Shown here one piece after another: positions 1 through 5,814 of a stretch of 8,418 nucleotides of DNA (position 1 is the first letter of the stretch; each line of letters opens with the position of its first letter). Below the pieces are notes generated by a model, which ran no database searches, was not told the DNA's origin, and worked only from the letters and a program-made list of their open reading frames with translations. The position numbers and the translations under genes are program-made. This stretch comes from Emcibacter sp. (GTDB lineage: Bacteria; Pseudomonadota; Alphaproteobacteria; Sphingomonadales; Emcibacteraceae): assembly GCA_027019205.1 (NCBI GenBank), contig JALUWZ010000143.1, positions 1 to 8,418 on the forward strand, written 5' to 3'.

Positions 1-914
1 GGGTCGTCCTGATGGCGGCCAAAGTCGGCGACATCCTCTTCCTGTCCGGCCTCGATAATCTGCTGGCGGATGCGGCGGGTGCGCTCAAACAATTCATACA
101 GCTTGTCCCCCTCATCATAGCGGATGGAGCGTTGCAGGGCGGTCAGGTCTTCGCTGAAACGTCCGAGCATTTCCAGCACCGCTTCCTTGTTATTAAGGAA
201 AACATCGCGCCACATGACCGGGTTAGAGGCGGCAATGCGGGTGAAATCCCGGAATCCTCCGGCGGAATATTTAATCACTTCGGATTTGGTAACTTCTTCA
301 AGATGGCGGGCGGTGCCGACAATATTATAGGCGATCAGATGGGGCAGGTGGCTGGTAATGGCCAGAACCATATCATGATGATCCGCACTCATCTGTTCGA
401 CCTTGCTGCCCAGCGCCTGCCAGAATTTTTCCAGCTTTGCGATCATCTCCGGGTCGGTGTCTTCGGGCGGGGTAAGGATAGCCCAGCGCCCGCTGAACAG
501 GCTGGCAAATCCGGCCCCGGGTCCTGATTGTTCGGTCCCGGCCACGGGATGCCCCGGGATCAGATGGCAGTCGGGGCGGATCAGCGGCAACAGGGCCTTG
601 ACGACGCTTGATTTCACCGATCCGACATCGCTCAGGATAGCGCCGCTGTCCATGGCGGGACAGATGATCCTGCCGAGGTCGTGATAGGTGCCGACCGGGG
701 TCGCGAGAATGATCAGTTCCGAGCCTTTGACGGCCCGAAGCGGGTCGGCGGTAATATTATCGGCGAGATCAAGCTCGCGGGCGGCCCGGCGGTTGTCAGC
801 GCTGCTGTCACAGCCAATCACCCGCTCCGCAACCCCGCCTTCCCGAACCGCCCGGGCGATGGAGGAGCCGATAAGTCCCAGCCCGACAAGGGTAATTTGG
901 TTAAAGATCGCCAT
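1..914 (-). CDS. tyrA: Prephenate (cyclohexadienyl) dehydrogenase, 3' end cut by the window edge
   Basis: Oxidative decarboxylation of prephenate (and perhaps arogenate) in tyrosine synthesis; cytosolic. Reading from 914 gives 304 codons with no stop before the edge. Family members are about 290-310 residues, so only a few C-terminal codons are probably missing. Seen in the translation: an N-terminal dinucleotide-binding loop GLGLIGSS (residues 11-18), an acidic residue after the second strand (GCD, D36) that suggests NAD rather than NADP use, DVGSVK (96-101), the catalytic-histidine segment GHPVAGTEQSG (121-131, H122), SHLPH (188-192) and GGFRDFTRIA (219-228), the arginine-containing substrate segment. 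The ATG lies 2 bases after the hisC stop, with a GGAG ribosome site inside the end of hisC, so the two are co-transcribed and probably translationally coupled. In alphaproteobacteria this gene is often called tyrC. Substrate preference cannot be read from sequence alone. Confidence 0.95.
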   Translation of the reverse strand, partial: MAIFNQITLVGLGLIGSSIARAVREGGVAERVIGCDSSADNRRAARELDLADNITADPLRAVKGSELIILATPVGTYHDLGRIICPAMDSGAILSDVGSVKSSVVKALLPLIRPDCHLIPGHPVAGTEQSGPGAGFASLFSGRWAILTPPEDTDPEMIAKLEKFWQALGSKVEQMSADHHDMVLAITSHLPHLIAYNIVGTARHLEEVTKSEVIKYSAGGFRDFTRIAASNPVMWRDVFLNNKEAVLEMLGRFSEDLTALQRSIRYDEGDKLYELFERTRRIRQQIIEAGQEEDVADFGRHQDD

Positions 915-916
915 AA

Positions 917-2008
917 TTACTGCTCCATAAATTCGGTTAGCAGACGCAGGACATCGCGGTTCTGGTCTTCTGTTCCAATGGTCAGGCGCAAACAATGGTG
1001 CAGGCCCTGCCCCGGCAGCCAGCGCAGAATATAGCCCCGCTTGAGCAGAAAGTCATTGGCGGCTTCCGCCGTTTTGCCGTCCTTCTCCGGAAAGCGGATC
1101 AGGATAAAATTGGTGACGGAGGGCACGGGATAAAGCCCGATGGCCTGAAGGCCTGCTGTTAAATAGTTCAGCCATTCACGGTTATGGGCGCGGGCCTTTT
1201 CCTCAAAATCGCTATCCCGAAGGGCGGCAATCCCGGCAACCTGGGTGACTGACGGCACATTGAACGGGTCGCGGATGCTGTCAAGGATCGCGATAATTTC
1301 ACCACAGGCATAGCCCCAGCCGAGCCGAAGGGCGGCAAGGCCGTATAGCTTGGAAAATGTCCGGGTCATCAGGACATTCCTTGATTTCCGAACCAGTTCA
1401 ATGCCGGGCCGGTAATCTTCCTTTTCGACAAATTCCGCATAGGCCCCGTCAACCACCAGCAGAATATCGCCCGGAATATTCTGCCACAGCCGTTCGACCT
1501 CGCGGGCCGGGATATAGGTGCCGGTGGGATTATTGGGATTGGCGAGGAAGATGATCCGGGTTTTTTCGCTGACCGCCGCCAGAATATTGTCAACATCGCT
1601 GGTAAAGTCGCGGTCGTCCACCTCGACCGGCACGCCGCCAAATCCGGCAGTGACGATCGGATACATCATGAAACTGTGTTTGCTGAAAATGACCTCGTCA
1701 CCGGGGGTGAGATAGGCCCGGCAGGCGAGCTTTAATATTTCGTCAGAGCCGATACCGCAGACGATCTGTCCCGGGTCAATATCATATTTCTTTGCCAGAG
1801 CGGCACGCAGATCATAACAGGCGGCATCCGGATAGCGGTGCAGTCTTTCCGCCTCGCCGAGATAGGCGGCCACGGCCATGGGACTGGCCCCCAGAGCGCT
1901 TTCGTTGGAGGATAGTTTAACTGATTTTGCGATGCCGTCAGTTCGGGATTTTCCGCCGACATAGACGTCAAGCTTTTCTATCCACGGGCGTGGTTTCGGT
2001 CCACTCAT
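917..2008 (-). CDS. hisC: Histidinol-phosphate / aromatic aminotransferase, PLP-dependent
   Basis: Class I/II PLP-dependent aminotransferase of 363 residues, the usual HisC length. Visible landmarks: SSNES near the N-terminus (33-37), NPNNPTG (157-163) that contacts the cofactor, DGAYAEF (187-193) with the aspartate that binds the pyridine nitrogen, TFSK (217-220) with the Schiff-base lysine K220, ALRLGW (226-231), and LRLTIGT (340-346) with the arginine R341 expected to bind the substrate carboxylate. The start at 2008 is preceded by AGGGAAAG at suitable spacing. HisC converts imidazole acetol phosphate to histidinol phosphate. Because it sits directly upstream of prephenate dehydrogenase rather than in a his operon, I infer that it also, or mainly, serves as the aromatic aminotransferase for tyrosine and phenylalanine, as proposed for HisC paralogues next to tyrC in related bacteria. 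Whether another hisC exists elsewhere in the genome is unknown. Confidence 0.95.
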   Translation of the reverse strand: MSGPKPRPWIEKLDVYVGGKSRTDGIAKSVKLSSNESALGASPMAVAAYLGEAERLHRYPDAACYDLRAALAKKYDIDPGQIVCGIGSDEILKLACRAYLTPGDEVIFSKHSFMMYPIVTAGFGGVPVEVDDRDFTSDVDNILAAVSEKTRIIFLANPNNPTGTYIPAREVERLWQNIPGDILLVVDGAYAEFVEKEDYRPGIELVRKSRNVLMTRTFSKLYGLAALRLGWGYACGEIIAILDSIRDPFNVPSVTQVAGIAALRDSDFEEKARAHNREWLNYLTAGLQAIGLYPVPSVTNFILIRFPEKDGKTAEAANDFLLKRGYILRWLPGQGLHHCLRLTIGTEDQNRDVLRLLTEFMEQ

Positions 2009-2049
2009 GGTCTTTCCCTGAATTTATCCTGTTAAAGATGTTCACCTGC

Positions 2050-2076
2050 ATTATATTCATCCGGGGCAAAATTCAA
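2050..2076 (-). promoter_or_regulatory. Candidate promoter of hisC-tyrA
   Basis: Read on the minus strand there is TTGAAT (2076-2071) as -35, a 15-base spacer, and a perfect TATAAT (2055-2050) as -10. This places the transcript start about 35 bases before the hisC ATG. The spacer is shorter than the ideal 17 bases, so strength is uncertain. The -35 lies inside the inverted repeat at 2065-2089. Confidence 0.4.
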
Positions 2077-2089
2077 CTGTTCTTTTGCC
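2065..2089. repeat. Inverted repeat between hisC and metX, possible operator
   Basis: GGCAAAA (2065-2071) and TTTTGCC (2083-2089) are perfect 7-base inverted arms around an 11-base centre, TTCAACTGTTC. The element lies between the divergent hisC and metX starts, covers the candidate hisC -35, and sits just upstream of a GATAAT (2091-2096) that could be the metX -10. It could be a repressor or activator site or a chance hairpin. I do not recognise the cognate regulator. Confidence 0.35.
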
Positions 2090-2090
2090 A

Positions 2091-2096
2091 GATAAT
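2091..2096 (+). promoter_or_regulatory. Weak candidate -10 element of metX
   Basis: GATAAT lies 17 bases before the metX ATG. No good -35 sits 16-18 bases upstream, so this is tentative. If it is used, transcription would start near 2103 and give a leader of about 11 bases, which would fit the absence of a clear ribosome binding site. Confidence 0.2.
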
Positions 2097-2113
2097 GATT
2101 ATGTTGTTTTTTT

Positions 2114-3280
2114 ATGGACAGGAAAACGGTAACAGATTCGACGGATGACGGCTTTGCCGAAGTGGTGACACTCGGCCAGGACAGCCCGTTGCGGCTTGAT
2201 TCCGGCGACAGTATCGGGCCGTTTCAGGTCGCCTATAAATGCTGGGGAAAGCTGAATGACGACAGGAGCAATGCGGTGCTGGTCTGTCATGCCCTGACCG
2301 GGGATCAGTATGTCCGGGGTATCAACCCGATTACCGGCAAGAAAGGCTGGTGGCAGAATATGGTCGGGCCGGGCCGTCCGGTGGATACCGGGCGTTATTT
2401 TGTCATCTGCATCAATGTGCTTGGCTCCTGTGCCGGCACAACGGGACCGGCCTCACCCGATCCGGAAACCGGCAGGCCTTACGGTCTGACCTTTCCGGTG
2501 ATCACCATTGGCGATATGGTGCGCGCCCAGGCGATGTTACTGGATCATCTGGGCATTGAAAGTCTGTTTTCGGTTATCGGCGGCTCCATGGGCGGCATGC
2601 AGGCCCTGCAATGGGCGGTTGATTATCCGGACCGGGTAAAAACCGTGATTGCCATCGCCACGACCTGGCGCCATTCGGCCCAGAATATCGCCTTTCACGA
2701 GGTCGGACGCCAGGCGATTATGGCCGATGCCAACTGGGACCATGGTCGCTATTATGACAATGGCGGGGCGCGGCCCCATGCCGGGCTTGCGGTGGCGCGG
2801 ATGGCGGCCCATATCACCTATATGTCGGAACGTGGCCTGACCAGCCGCTTTGGCCGCAGTCTTCAGGACCGGGACCGGGTGGCGTTCGGCTTTGATGCCG
2901 ATTTTCAGATCGAGAGCTATCTGCGTCATCAGGGGATATCCTTTGTCGATCGCTTTGACGCCAACAGCTATCTCTATATCACCCGGGCGATGGATTATTA
3001 TGATCTCGGCAGTCCTTATGGCGGCATATTGGCCAAAGCCTTTCAGGGGACGACAACCCGCTTCTGTGTGCTGTCCTTTACCTCGGACTGGCTTTATACC
3101 ACCGGGGAAAGCCGCCATATCGTCCGCGCCCTCAATGCGGCCCGCGCCCGGGTGAGCTATGCCGATATTGATATGGACAAGGGCCATGACAGTTTTTTGC
3201 TTGATTGTCCGGAAATGTTCACCATCATTCGCGGGTTTCTCAGCTCCGAGGCCGACAGTATCGGGGGGTTTCAGTCATGA
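2114..3280 (+). CDS. metX: Homoserine O-acyltransferase (MetX type)
   Basis: Alpha/beta-hydrolase-fold enzyme that acylates homoserine from acetyl-CoA or succinyl-CoA, the committed step to methionine; cytosolic. It has 388 residues, normal for MetX. The nucleophile elbow GGSMGG holds S158. D325 (SDWLY) and H358 (GHDSF) complete the triad; their 33-residue spacing matches that between the Asp and His of characterised MetX enzymes. Other family segments are SNAVLVCHALTGDQ (52-65) and NVLGSCAGTTGPASP (101-115). Alphaproteobacterial MetX enzymes may be acetyl- or succinyl-transferases, and I cannot decide which from the sequence. The start chosen is the first in-frame ATG. No Shine-Dalgarno is visible before it (the upstream bases are nearly all T), and a 15-codon out-of-frame ORF (2101-2148) overlaps it. 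The next in-frame start candidates are the GTG codons 17 and 18. The stop overlaps the metW start (ATGA), so the two form an operon. Confidence 0.96.
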   Translation: MDRKTVTDSTDDGFAEVVTLGQDSPLRLDSGDSIGPFQVAYKCWGKLNDDRSNAVLVCHALTGDQYVRGINPITGKKGWWQNMVGPGRPVDTGRYFVICINVLGSCAGTTGPASPDPETGRPYGLTFPVITIGDMVRAQAMLLDHLGIESLFSVIGGSMGGMQALQWAVDYPDRVKTVIAIATTWRHSAQNIAFHEVGRQAIMADANWDHGRYYDNGGARPHAGLAVARMAAHITYMSERGLTSRFGRSLQDRDRVAFGFDADFQIESYLRHQGISFVDRFDANSYLYITRAMDYYDLGSPYGGILAKAFQGTTTRFCVLSFTSDWLYTTGESRHIVRALNAARARVSYADIDMDKGHDSFLLDCPEMFTIIRGFLSSEADSIGGFQS

Positions 3281-3903
3281 ATGCCGAACAGCCAAGGGCG
3301 TCTGATATCCGGGTGGATCTGCTGGAAATTGCCCGGCTTGTTGAACCGGGAACAACGGTGCTGGATGTTGGCTGCGGTGATGGCAGCCTGCTGGATTATC
3401 TGGTGCGGGAGAAACAGGTGGATGGTCGCGGGATCGAGCTTAGCCCGGAGGGGGTCAACAGGTCGATCGCCAAGGGGCTGTCGGTCATTCAGGGCAATGC
3501 GGAGAAGGACATAGAATTCTATCCGGACCAGAGTTTTGATTATGTCATCCTCAGCCAGACCCTGCAGGCGATGAAACGCCCGGACCGGATGCTCGAACAA
3601 TTGCTCAGGGTCGGCAGGCGGGCGGTGGTGTCCTTTCCGAATTTCGGTCACTGGCGGGTAAGGCTCAGTCTGGGGATCTTCGCGACGATGCCGGTGAATA
3701 AAACGCTGGACTATCCATGGTATGCCACGCCCAATATTCACTTTTGCACCATCCGCGATTTCGTCGATCTGTGTGCGAAGCTGGATATCGAGATCGAACA
3801 GAATATGGCAATCAACGCCCGGGGCTACCGGATGGCGTTTCATAATCTGTTTCTGGCCAACCTGATGGCGACCCAGGGTATTTATGTTATCACCAGACCT
3901 TAA
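3277..3903 (+). CDS. metW: Methionine biosynthesis protein MetW, methyltransferase-like
   Basis: MetW is a small SAM-methyltransferase-fold protein that accompanies MetX in many proteobacteria and is needed for, or enhances, homoserine acylation; its biochemical role is not fully settled. The ATG at 3277 overlaps the metX TGA, giving 208 residues, the usual length. An in-frame extension upstream to 3205 exists but lies within metX and lacks similarity to the family. The SAM-binding motif VLDVGCGDGSLL (28-39) is intact, followed by IELSPEGV (53-60), DYVILSQTLQAM (88-99), and the family-typical SFPNFGHWRVR (119-129) and TPNIHFCTIRDF. The C-terminal codons for Arg-Pro-stop fall inside a tandem repeat shared with the convergent DUF481 gene. 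The stop codons of the two genes lie 17 bases apart. Confidence 0.95.
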   Translation: MNAEQPRASDIRVDLLEIARLVEPGTTVLDVGCGDGSLLDYLVREKQVDGRGIELSPEGVNRSIAKGLSVIQGNAEKDIEFYPDQSFDYVILSQTLQAMKRPDRMLEQLLRVGRRAVVSFPNFGHWRVRLSLGIFATMPVNKTLDYPWYATPNIHFCTIRDFVDLCAKLDIEIEQNMAINARGYRMAFHNLFLANLMATQGIYVITRP

Positions 3904-3941
3904 AAGTCATAGGCCAGACCTTAAAAATCATATGAAAGACC
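3893..3941. repeat. Tandem 21-base repeat spanning both convergent stop codons
   Basis: On the plus strand, 3893-3913 and 3914-3934 match at 19 of 21 positions; the shared core is CCAGACCTTAAAA. On the minus strand the unit is in frame with the DUF481 gene: 3941-3921 encodes GLSYDF-stop and 3920-3900 would encode GLAYDF-stop (17 of 21 identical in this phase), followed by a 7-base partial third unit, GGTCTGG (3899-3893). The plus-strand metW stop (3901-3903) lies within the second unit. Confidence 0.85.
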
Positions 3942-4832
3942 GGCCCGGGCGACGGTGTCGGTCTTTTTACGGCCAACGGGGGCATCGCGGTCATACATGA
4001 TGTCATAGGAAAGTTTGCTGCTGAGCGCGCCATTGATTTTCACTTTCAGGGCGGTTTTGCTGTCTATGACATTCTTGTTGCCAAAATAGACTTTGGTGAT
4101 ATTGGTGAAATCACTGCGATCATTTATGGTCCAGTCAAAGATGCTGCTGGCAAAGGCGCTGATGCTGGTATTGTAGGCTTCACCCGGCAGGTCGCGGGTA
4201 AAGAGAATGCCGGGGCCGGCTTCAACTTTCCAGCTGTAGCTGTCGGTTTCTATCACCGGATAGCCAATGCCGAGCGAGGTGGTGATGCGCTCGCGGAAGG
4301 CGCCAAACTGGTCATTTTCATATCCGGCAAAACTTGTGACATATAATTTTTCCGAGAAATCATAATCCAGCTTGTAGGAAATCCCCCATCTTTGCTTGTC
4401 CTTGACGCCGGTATTTTTATTGAGATCAAGGAAGCTCGCAAGCGTATGATGAAAGAGTCCGGAATCCCGGTGTATTTTACCGGCAAGCCCGAGAGATTCC
4501 TGACGGGTATTGCCGCTGGACCGCAGATAATTGAGGTCCACGCTGCCGTCCCAGCCCTTGAAACTGAAATATCCGGGGTCGGGTATTGCCGTAACGACCT
4601 CTACGGGTTTTTGTTGTTTCAGACCGGCGATAAAGGCCTGGATATCCTGTGCGGCGCCGGGATTTGCCGCAATGGCGAGTTTCGCCACCAGATCAAGATT
4701 TTTACCACCATCCTGTTCAGAGGCTGTCGTCAATAATTTCTGAATATCCGGTGAAACCTGAGCCAGAGAAAATGTTGGCGCGAGGCAGGACATCACAGCC
4801 ACTGCTGCGGTCATTTTAAGCGAGAAGGTCAT
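3921..4832 (-). CDS. DUF481 family outer-membrane beta-barrel protein
   Basis: Secreted protein of 303 residues. The N-terminus is a signal peptide with a hydrophobic core and probable cleavage after SLA (residue 24). Residues 27-75 are polar and helical in character (two Ala/Gln/Asp-rich segments), then from about 92 the DUF481 domain begins with GWDGSVDLNYLRSSGNT and continues as alternating beta strands rich in aromatic residues (YKLDYDFSEKLYVTSFAGYENDQFGAF, FTNITKVYFGNK, KLSYDIMYDRDAP) to a terminal phenylalanine, YDF, the classic C-terminal signal for the BAM barrel-assembly machinery. DUF481 proteins (YdiY-like, sometimes labelled salt-induced outer membrane proteins) have no established substrate. 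The start at 4832 is 12 bases after the yceI-like stop, with only a weak ribosome site. An internal ATG at residue 7 would also leave a signal peptide. It is co-transcribed with the YceI-family gene. Confidence 0.9.
   Translation of the reverse strand: MTFSLKMTAAVAVMSCLAPTFSLAQVSPDIQKLLTTASEQDGGKNLDLVAKLAIAANPGAAQDIQAFIAGLKQQKPVEVVTAIPDPGYFSFKGWDGSVDLNYLRSSGNTRQESLGLAGKIHRDSGLFHHTLASFLDLNKNTGVKDKQRWGISYKLDYDFSEKLYVTSFAGYENDQFGAFRERITTSLGIGYPVIETDSYSWKVEAGPGILFTRDLPGEAYNTSISAFASSIFDWTINDRSDFTNITKVYFGNKNVIDSKTALKVKINGALSSKLSYDIMYDRDAPVGRKKTDTVARAGLSYDF
3935..3968 (+). terminator. Rho-independent terminator for metX-metW, inside the DUF481 gene
   Basis: AAAGACCG (3935-3942) pairs with CGGTCTTT (3959-3966) as a perfect 8-base stem. 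The 16-base loop contains the self-complementary GCCCGGGC (3943-3950), and a run of five T ends at 3968. It lies 32 bases after the metW stop and is antisense to the last codons of the convergent DUF481 gene. On the minus strand the same stem is followed by a poorer U tract (TTTCATATGATTTTT), so any bidirectional activity would be weaker. Confidence 0.6.
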
Positions 4833-4844
4833 GAAATTACTCTG

Positions 4845-5432
4845 TTAGCGGTCTTTGGTGAAGGTTAAATGAAAGGCCACCGGCACAGCGCTGCTGATGG
4901 CGGGCAATTTTGCCAGCTTTTTTAGCTTTTCAAGACCGGGAAGTAAATCAAATTTTTTGGCATCAAGAAAAATAAATTCATCGGGAATAACGACAATGCC
5001 TGTATCACTTAGCCGCAGAATAATGAGGTCGGCATCAAGGGATTGCTGCTGTCCGTGAAGGCTGAGATCAAAATTTGTCTGAAAAGTCATCTGCTCACCG
5101 GGTTTCAGCTTGCTGAATTTGGTCATATCGACCTGCCCCTTCAGGGTGGCGAGCGGGAATTCACCGGTCTGAAAGAAAAATTCCTTCAGGCGGGCATTGC
5201 GGATATCGACCCATGTTTCCACACTTGCCAGATCAATCAGCAGGGTGATTTCGCCATTATCGGTAATGCGGCCCTCCAAATGACGGAAATGATTGCTTTC
5301 GCCGATATTGTTTTTCTTGATCGAGCCAAAGGAAAGACCGGATTTATCCATATTCAGGGTCCAGTCCGCCCTTGCTACCCCGCTGTTGAGGAGAAAAATG
5401 ACGAAGGCTGAAATTAATATGGTATTTTTCAT
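4845..5432 (-). CDS. YceI-family periplasmic protein (lipocalin-like)
   Basis: YceI proteins are exported lipocalin-like beta barrels that bind polyisoprenoid-type lipids; the physiological role is mostly unknown. Starting at 5432 gives 195 residues, the normal length, with signal peptide MKNTILISAFVIFLLNSGVARA and cleavage probably before D23. The mature start DWTLNMDKSGLSFGSIKKN and the stretch WVDIRNARLKEFFF...EFPLATLKG (74-99) are family hallmarks: the conserved D-x-RN-x-x-L segment followed by F-P. CAGGGA lies 8 bases before this ATG. An in-frame start at 5501 would add 23 residues but lies in the -35 of the candidate promoter and would bury the signal peptide, so I reject it. The gene is first in a two-gene operon with the DUF481 gene, which suggests a joint envelope role, perhaps lipid or stress related. 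I did not see a cytochrome b561 partner, which some yceI genes have. Confidence 0.9.
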   Translation of the reverse strand: MKNTILISAFVIFLLNSGVARADWTLNMDKSGLSFGSIKKNNIGESNHFRHLEGRITDNGEITLLIDLASVETWVDIRNARLKEFFFQTGEFPLATLKGQVDMTKFSKLKPGEQMTFQTNFDLSLHGQQQSLDADLIILRLSDTGIVVIPDEFIFLDAKKFDLLPGLEKLKKLAKLPAISSAVPVAFHLTFTKDR

Positions 5433-5473
5433 GGTTTTTTCCCTGTTTTTACCCCGTAAGGCAGATAACCTCC

Positions 5474-5501
5474 AATATATCGTAAAAAAAAGCTTATTCA
5501 A
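5474..5501 (-). promoter_or_regulatory. Candidate promoter of the yceI-DUF481 operon
   Basis: Read on the minus strand: TTGAAT (5501-5496) as -35, a 16-base spacer containing a T8 run, and TATATT (5479-5474) as -10, five of six matching consensus. The expected start is about 35 bases before the chosen ATG at 5432. The -35 lies within the palindrome at 5497-5516. Confidence 0.55.
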
Positions 5502-5516
5502 CTATAGACAGTTGAA
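5497..5516. promoter_or_regulatory. Palindromic operator over the yceI-like promoter
   Basis: TTCAACTATAGACAGTTGAA has perfect 7-base inverted arms (TTCAACT / AGTTGAA) and a 6-base centre, 20 bases in all. This matches the size and spacing expected for a dimeric helix-turn-helix regulator of MarR or TetR type. It overlaps five of the six -35 bases, so binding would most simply repress. No regulator gene is present in the window, and the regulator class is a guess from spacing. Confidence 0.5.
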
Positions 5517-5534
5517 ATCGAAATAGCTGCCAAC

Positions 5535-5588
5535 CGGCCTTTAAATCAGTTTTCCCACATTCGGGAAGGCCGTTTTTTTTATTTTTTT
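5535..5588 (+). terminator. Orphan terminator-like hairpin, plus strand
   Basis: CGGCCTT (5535-5541) pairs with AAGGCCG (5566-5572). Alternatively, a nested TTCCC/GGGAA stem (5552-5556 / 5563-5567) stacks on CGGCC/GGCCG. The T8-A-T7 tract at 5573-5588 follows directly. The polarity fits intrinsic termination only on the plus strand. The nearest plus-strand gene upstream, metW, ends 1.6 kb away and has its own terminator candidate. Confidence 0.6.
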
Positions 5589-5671
5589 GTAGTGGGGCGC
5601 CCCCGTCAGGGCGTCTTAAGTAATGTGATAGTTATTTTTTTCACACAGGAAATACTGTCCTCCGTAGATAT

Positions 5672-5704
5672 ATGGCTGCGGGTCCCCCGCCTGCAGCCAT
5701 TTTT
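5672..5704 (+). terminator. Second terminator-like hairpin upstream of comM
   Basis: ATGGCTGC (5672-5679) pairs with GCAGCCAT (5693-5700), with an alternative inner stem GCGGG/CCCGC, followed by TTTTT (5700-5704). It lies 115 bases before comM on the comM strand. It could end a short upstream RNA, act as a leader attenuator of comM if the promoter lies further upstream, or simply insulate. Confidence 0.45.
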
Positions 5705-5711
5705 CGTTGAG

Positions 5712-5727
5712 TATATTGTCCAATATA
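5712..5727. promoter_or_regulatory. AT-rich palindrome upstream of comM
   Basis: TATATTGTCCAATATA has perfect 7-base arms around two central bases. It is compact and typical in form for a dimeric repressor site. It lies about 50 bases upstream of the possible comM -10 (TATAAA, 5774-5779), for which no good -35 is seen. The regulator is not recognised. Confidence 0.35.
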
Positions 5728-5808
5728 AAATCTTGCCTTTTGTCCGGCTTCATTTGTTGCTAAGCTGTCTCTGTATAAAGCGTTTCTTGTAAAATAACCC
5801 GGGATAAC

Positions 5809-5814
5809 AGGAGG
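5809..5814 (+). promoter_or_regulatory. Strong ribosome binding site of comM
   Basis: AGGAGG followed by GGG precedes the ATG at 5819 with 4-7 bases of spacing depending on register. It fixes the comM start, which also matches the canonical YifB N-terminus. Confidence 0.75.

Noticed and set aside
12..527. Long plus-strand ORF opposite tyrA
   Set aside because: It is antisense to a clear prephenate dehydrogenase and its translation resembles no family I recognise. Long antisense frames are common in GC-rich coding DNA.
2009..2113. SAM-II riboswitch upstream of metX, as found before methionine genes in many alphaproteobacteria
   Set aside because: I could not see the conserved SAM-II pseudoknot segments in this 105-base spacer. 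A covariance-model search would settle it.
2537..3187. 216-codon minus-strand ORF opposite metX
   Set aside because: It is a shadow of metX; no domain, ribosome site or promoter supports it.
3205..3276. Longer metW start inside metX
   Set aside because: The added residues show no similarity to MetW, and the ATGA overlap at 3277 gives the normal family length.
5433..5501. N-terminal extension of the YceI-family gene starting at 5501
   Set aside because: It starts inside the candidate -35 element, lacks a ribosome site and would put 23 charged/hydrophobic residues before a clean signal peptide. The start at 5432 has CAGGGA upstream.
5672..5710. 12-codon leader peptide with a Pro-Pro-Pro run (MAAGPPPAAIFR) in the hairpin upstream of comM
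   Set aside because: No ribosome binding site at proper distance, and the codons are simply the hairpin sequence. It would deserve reconsideration only if the hairpin proves to be an attenuator.
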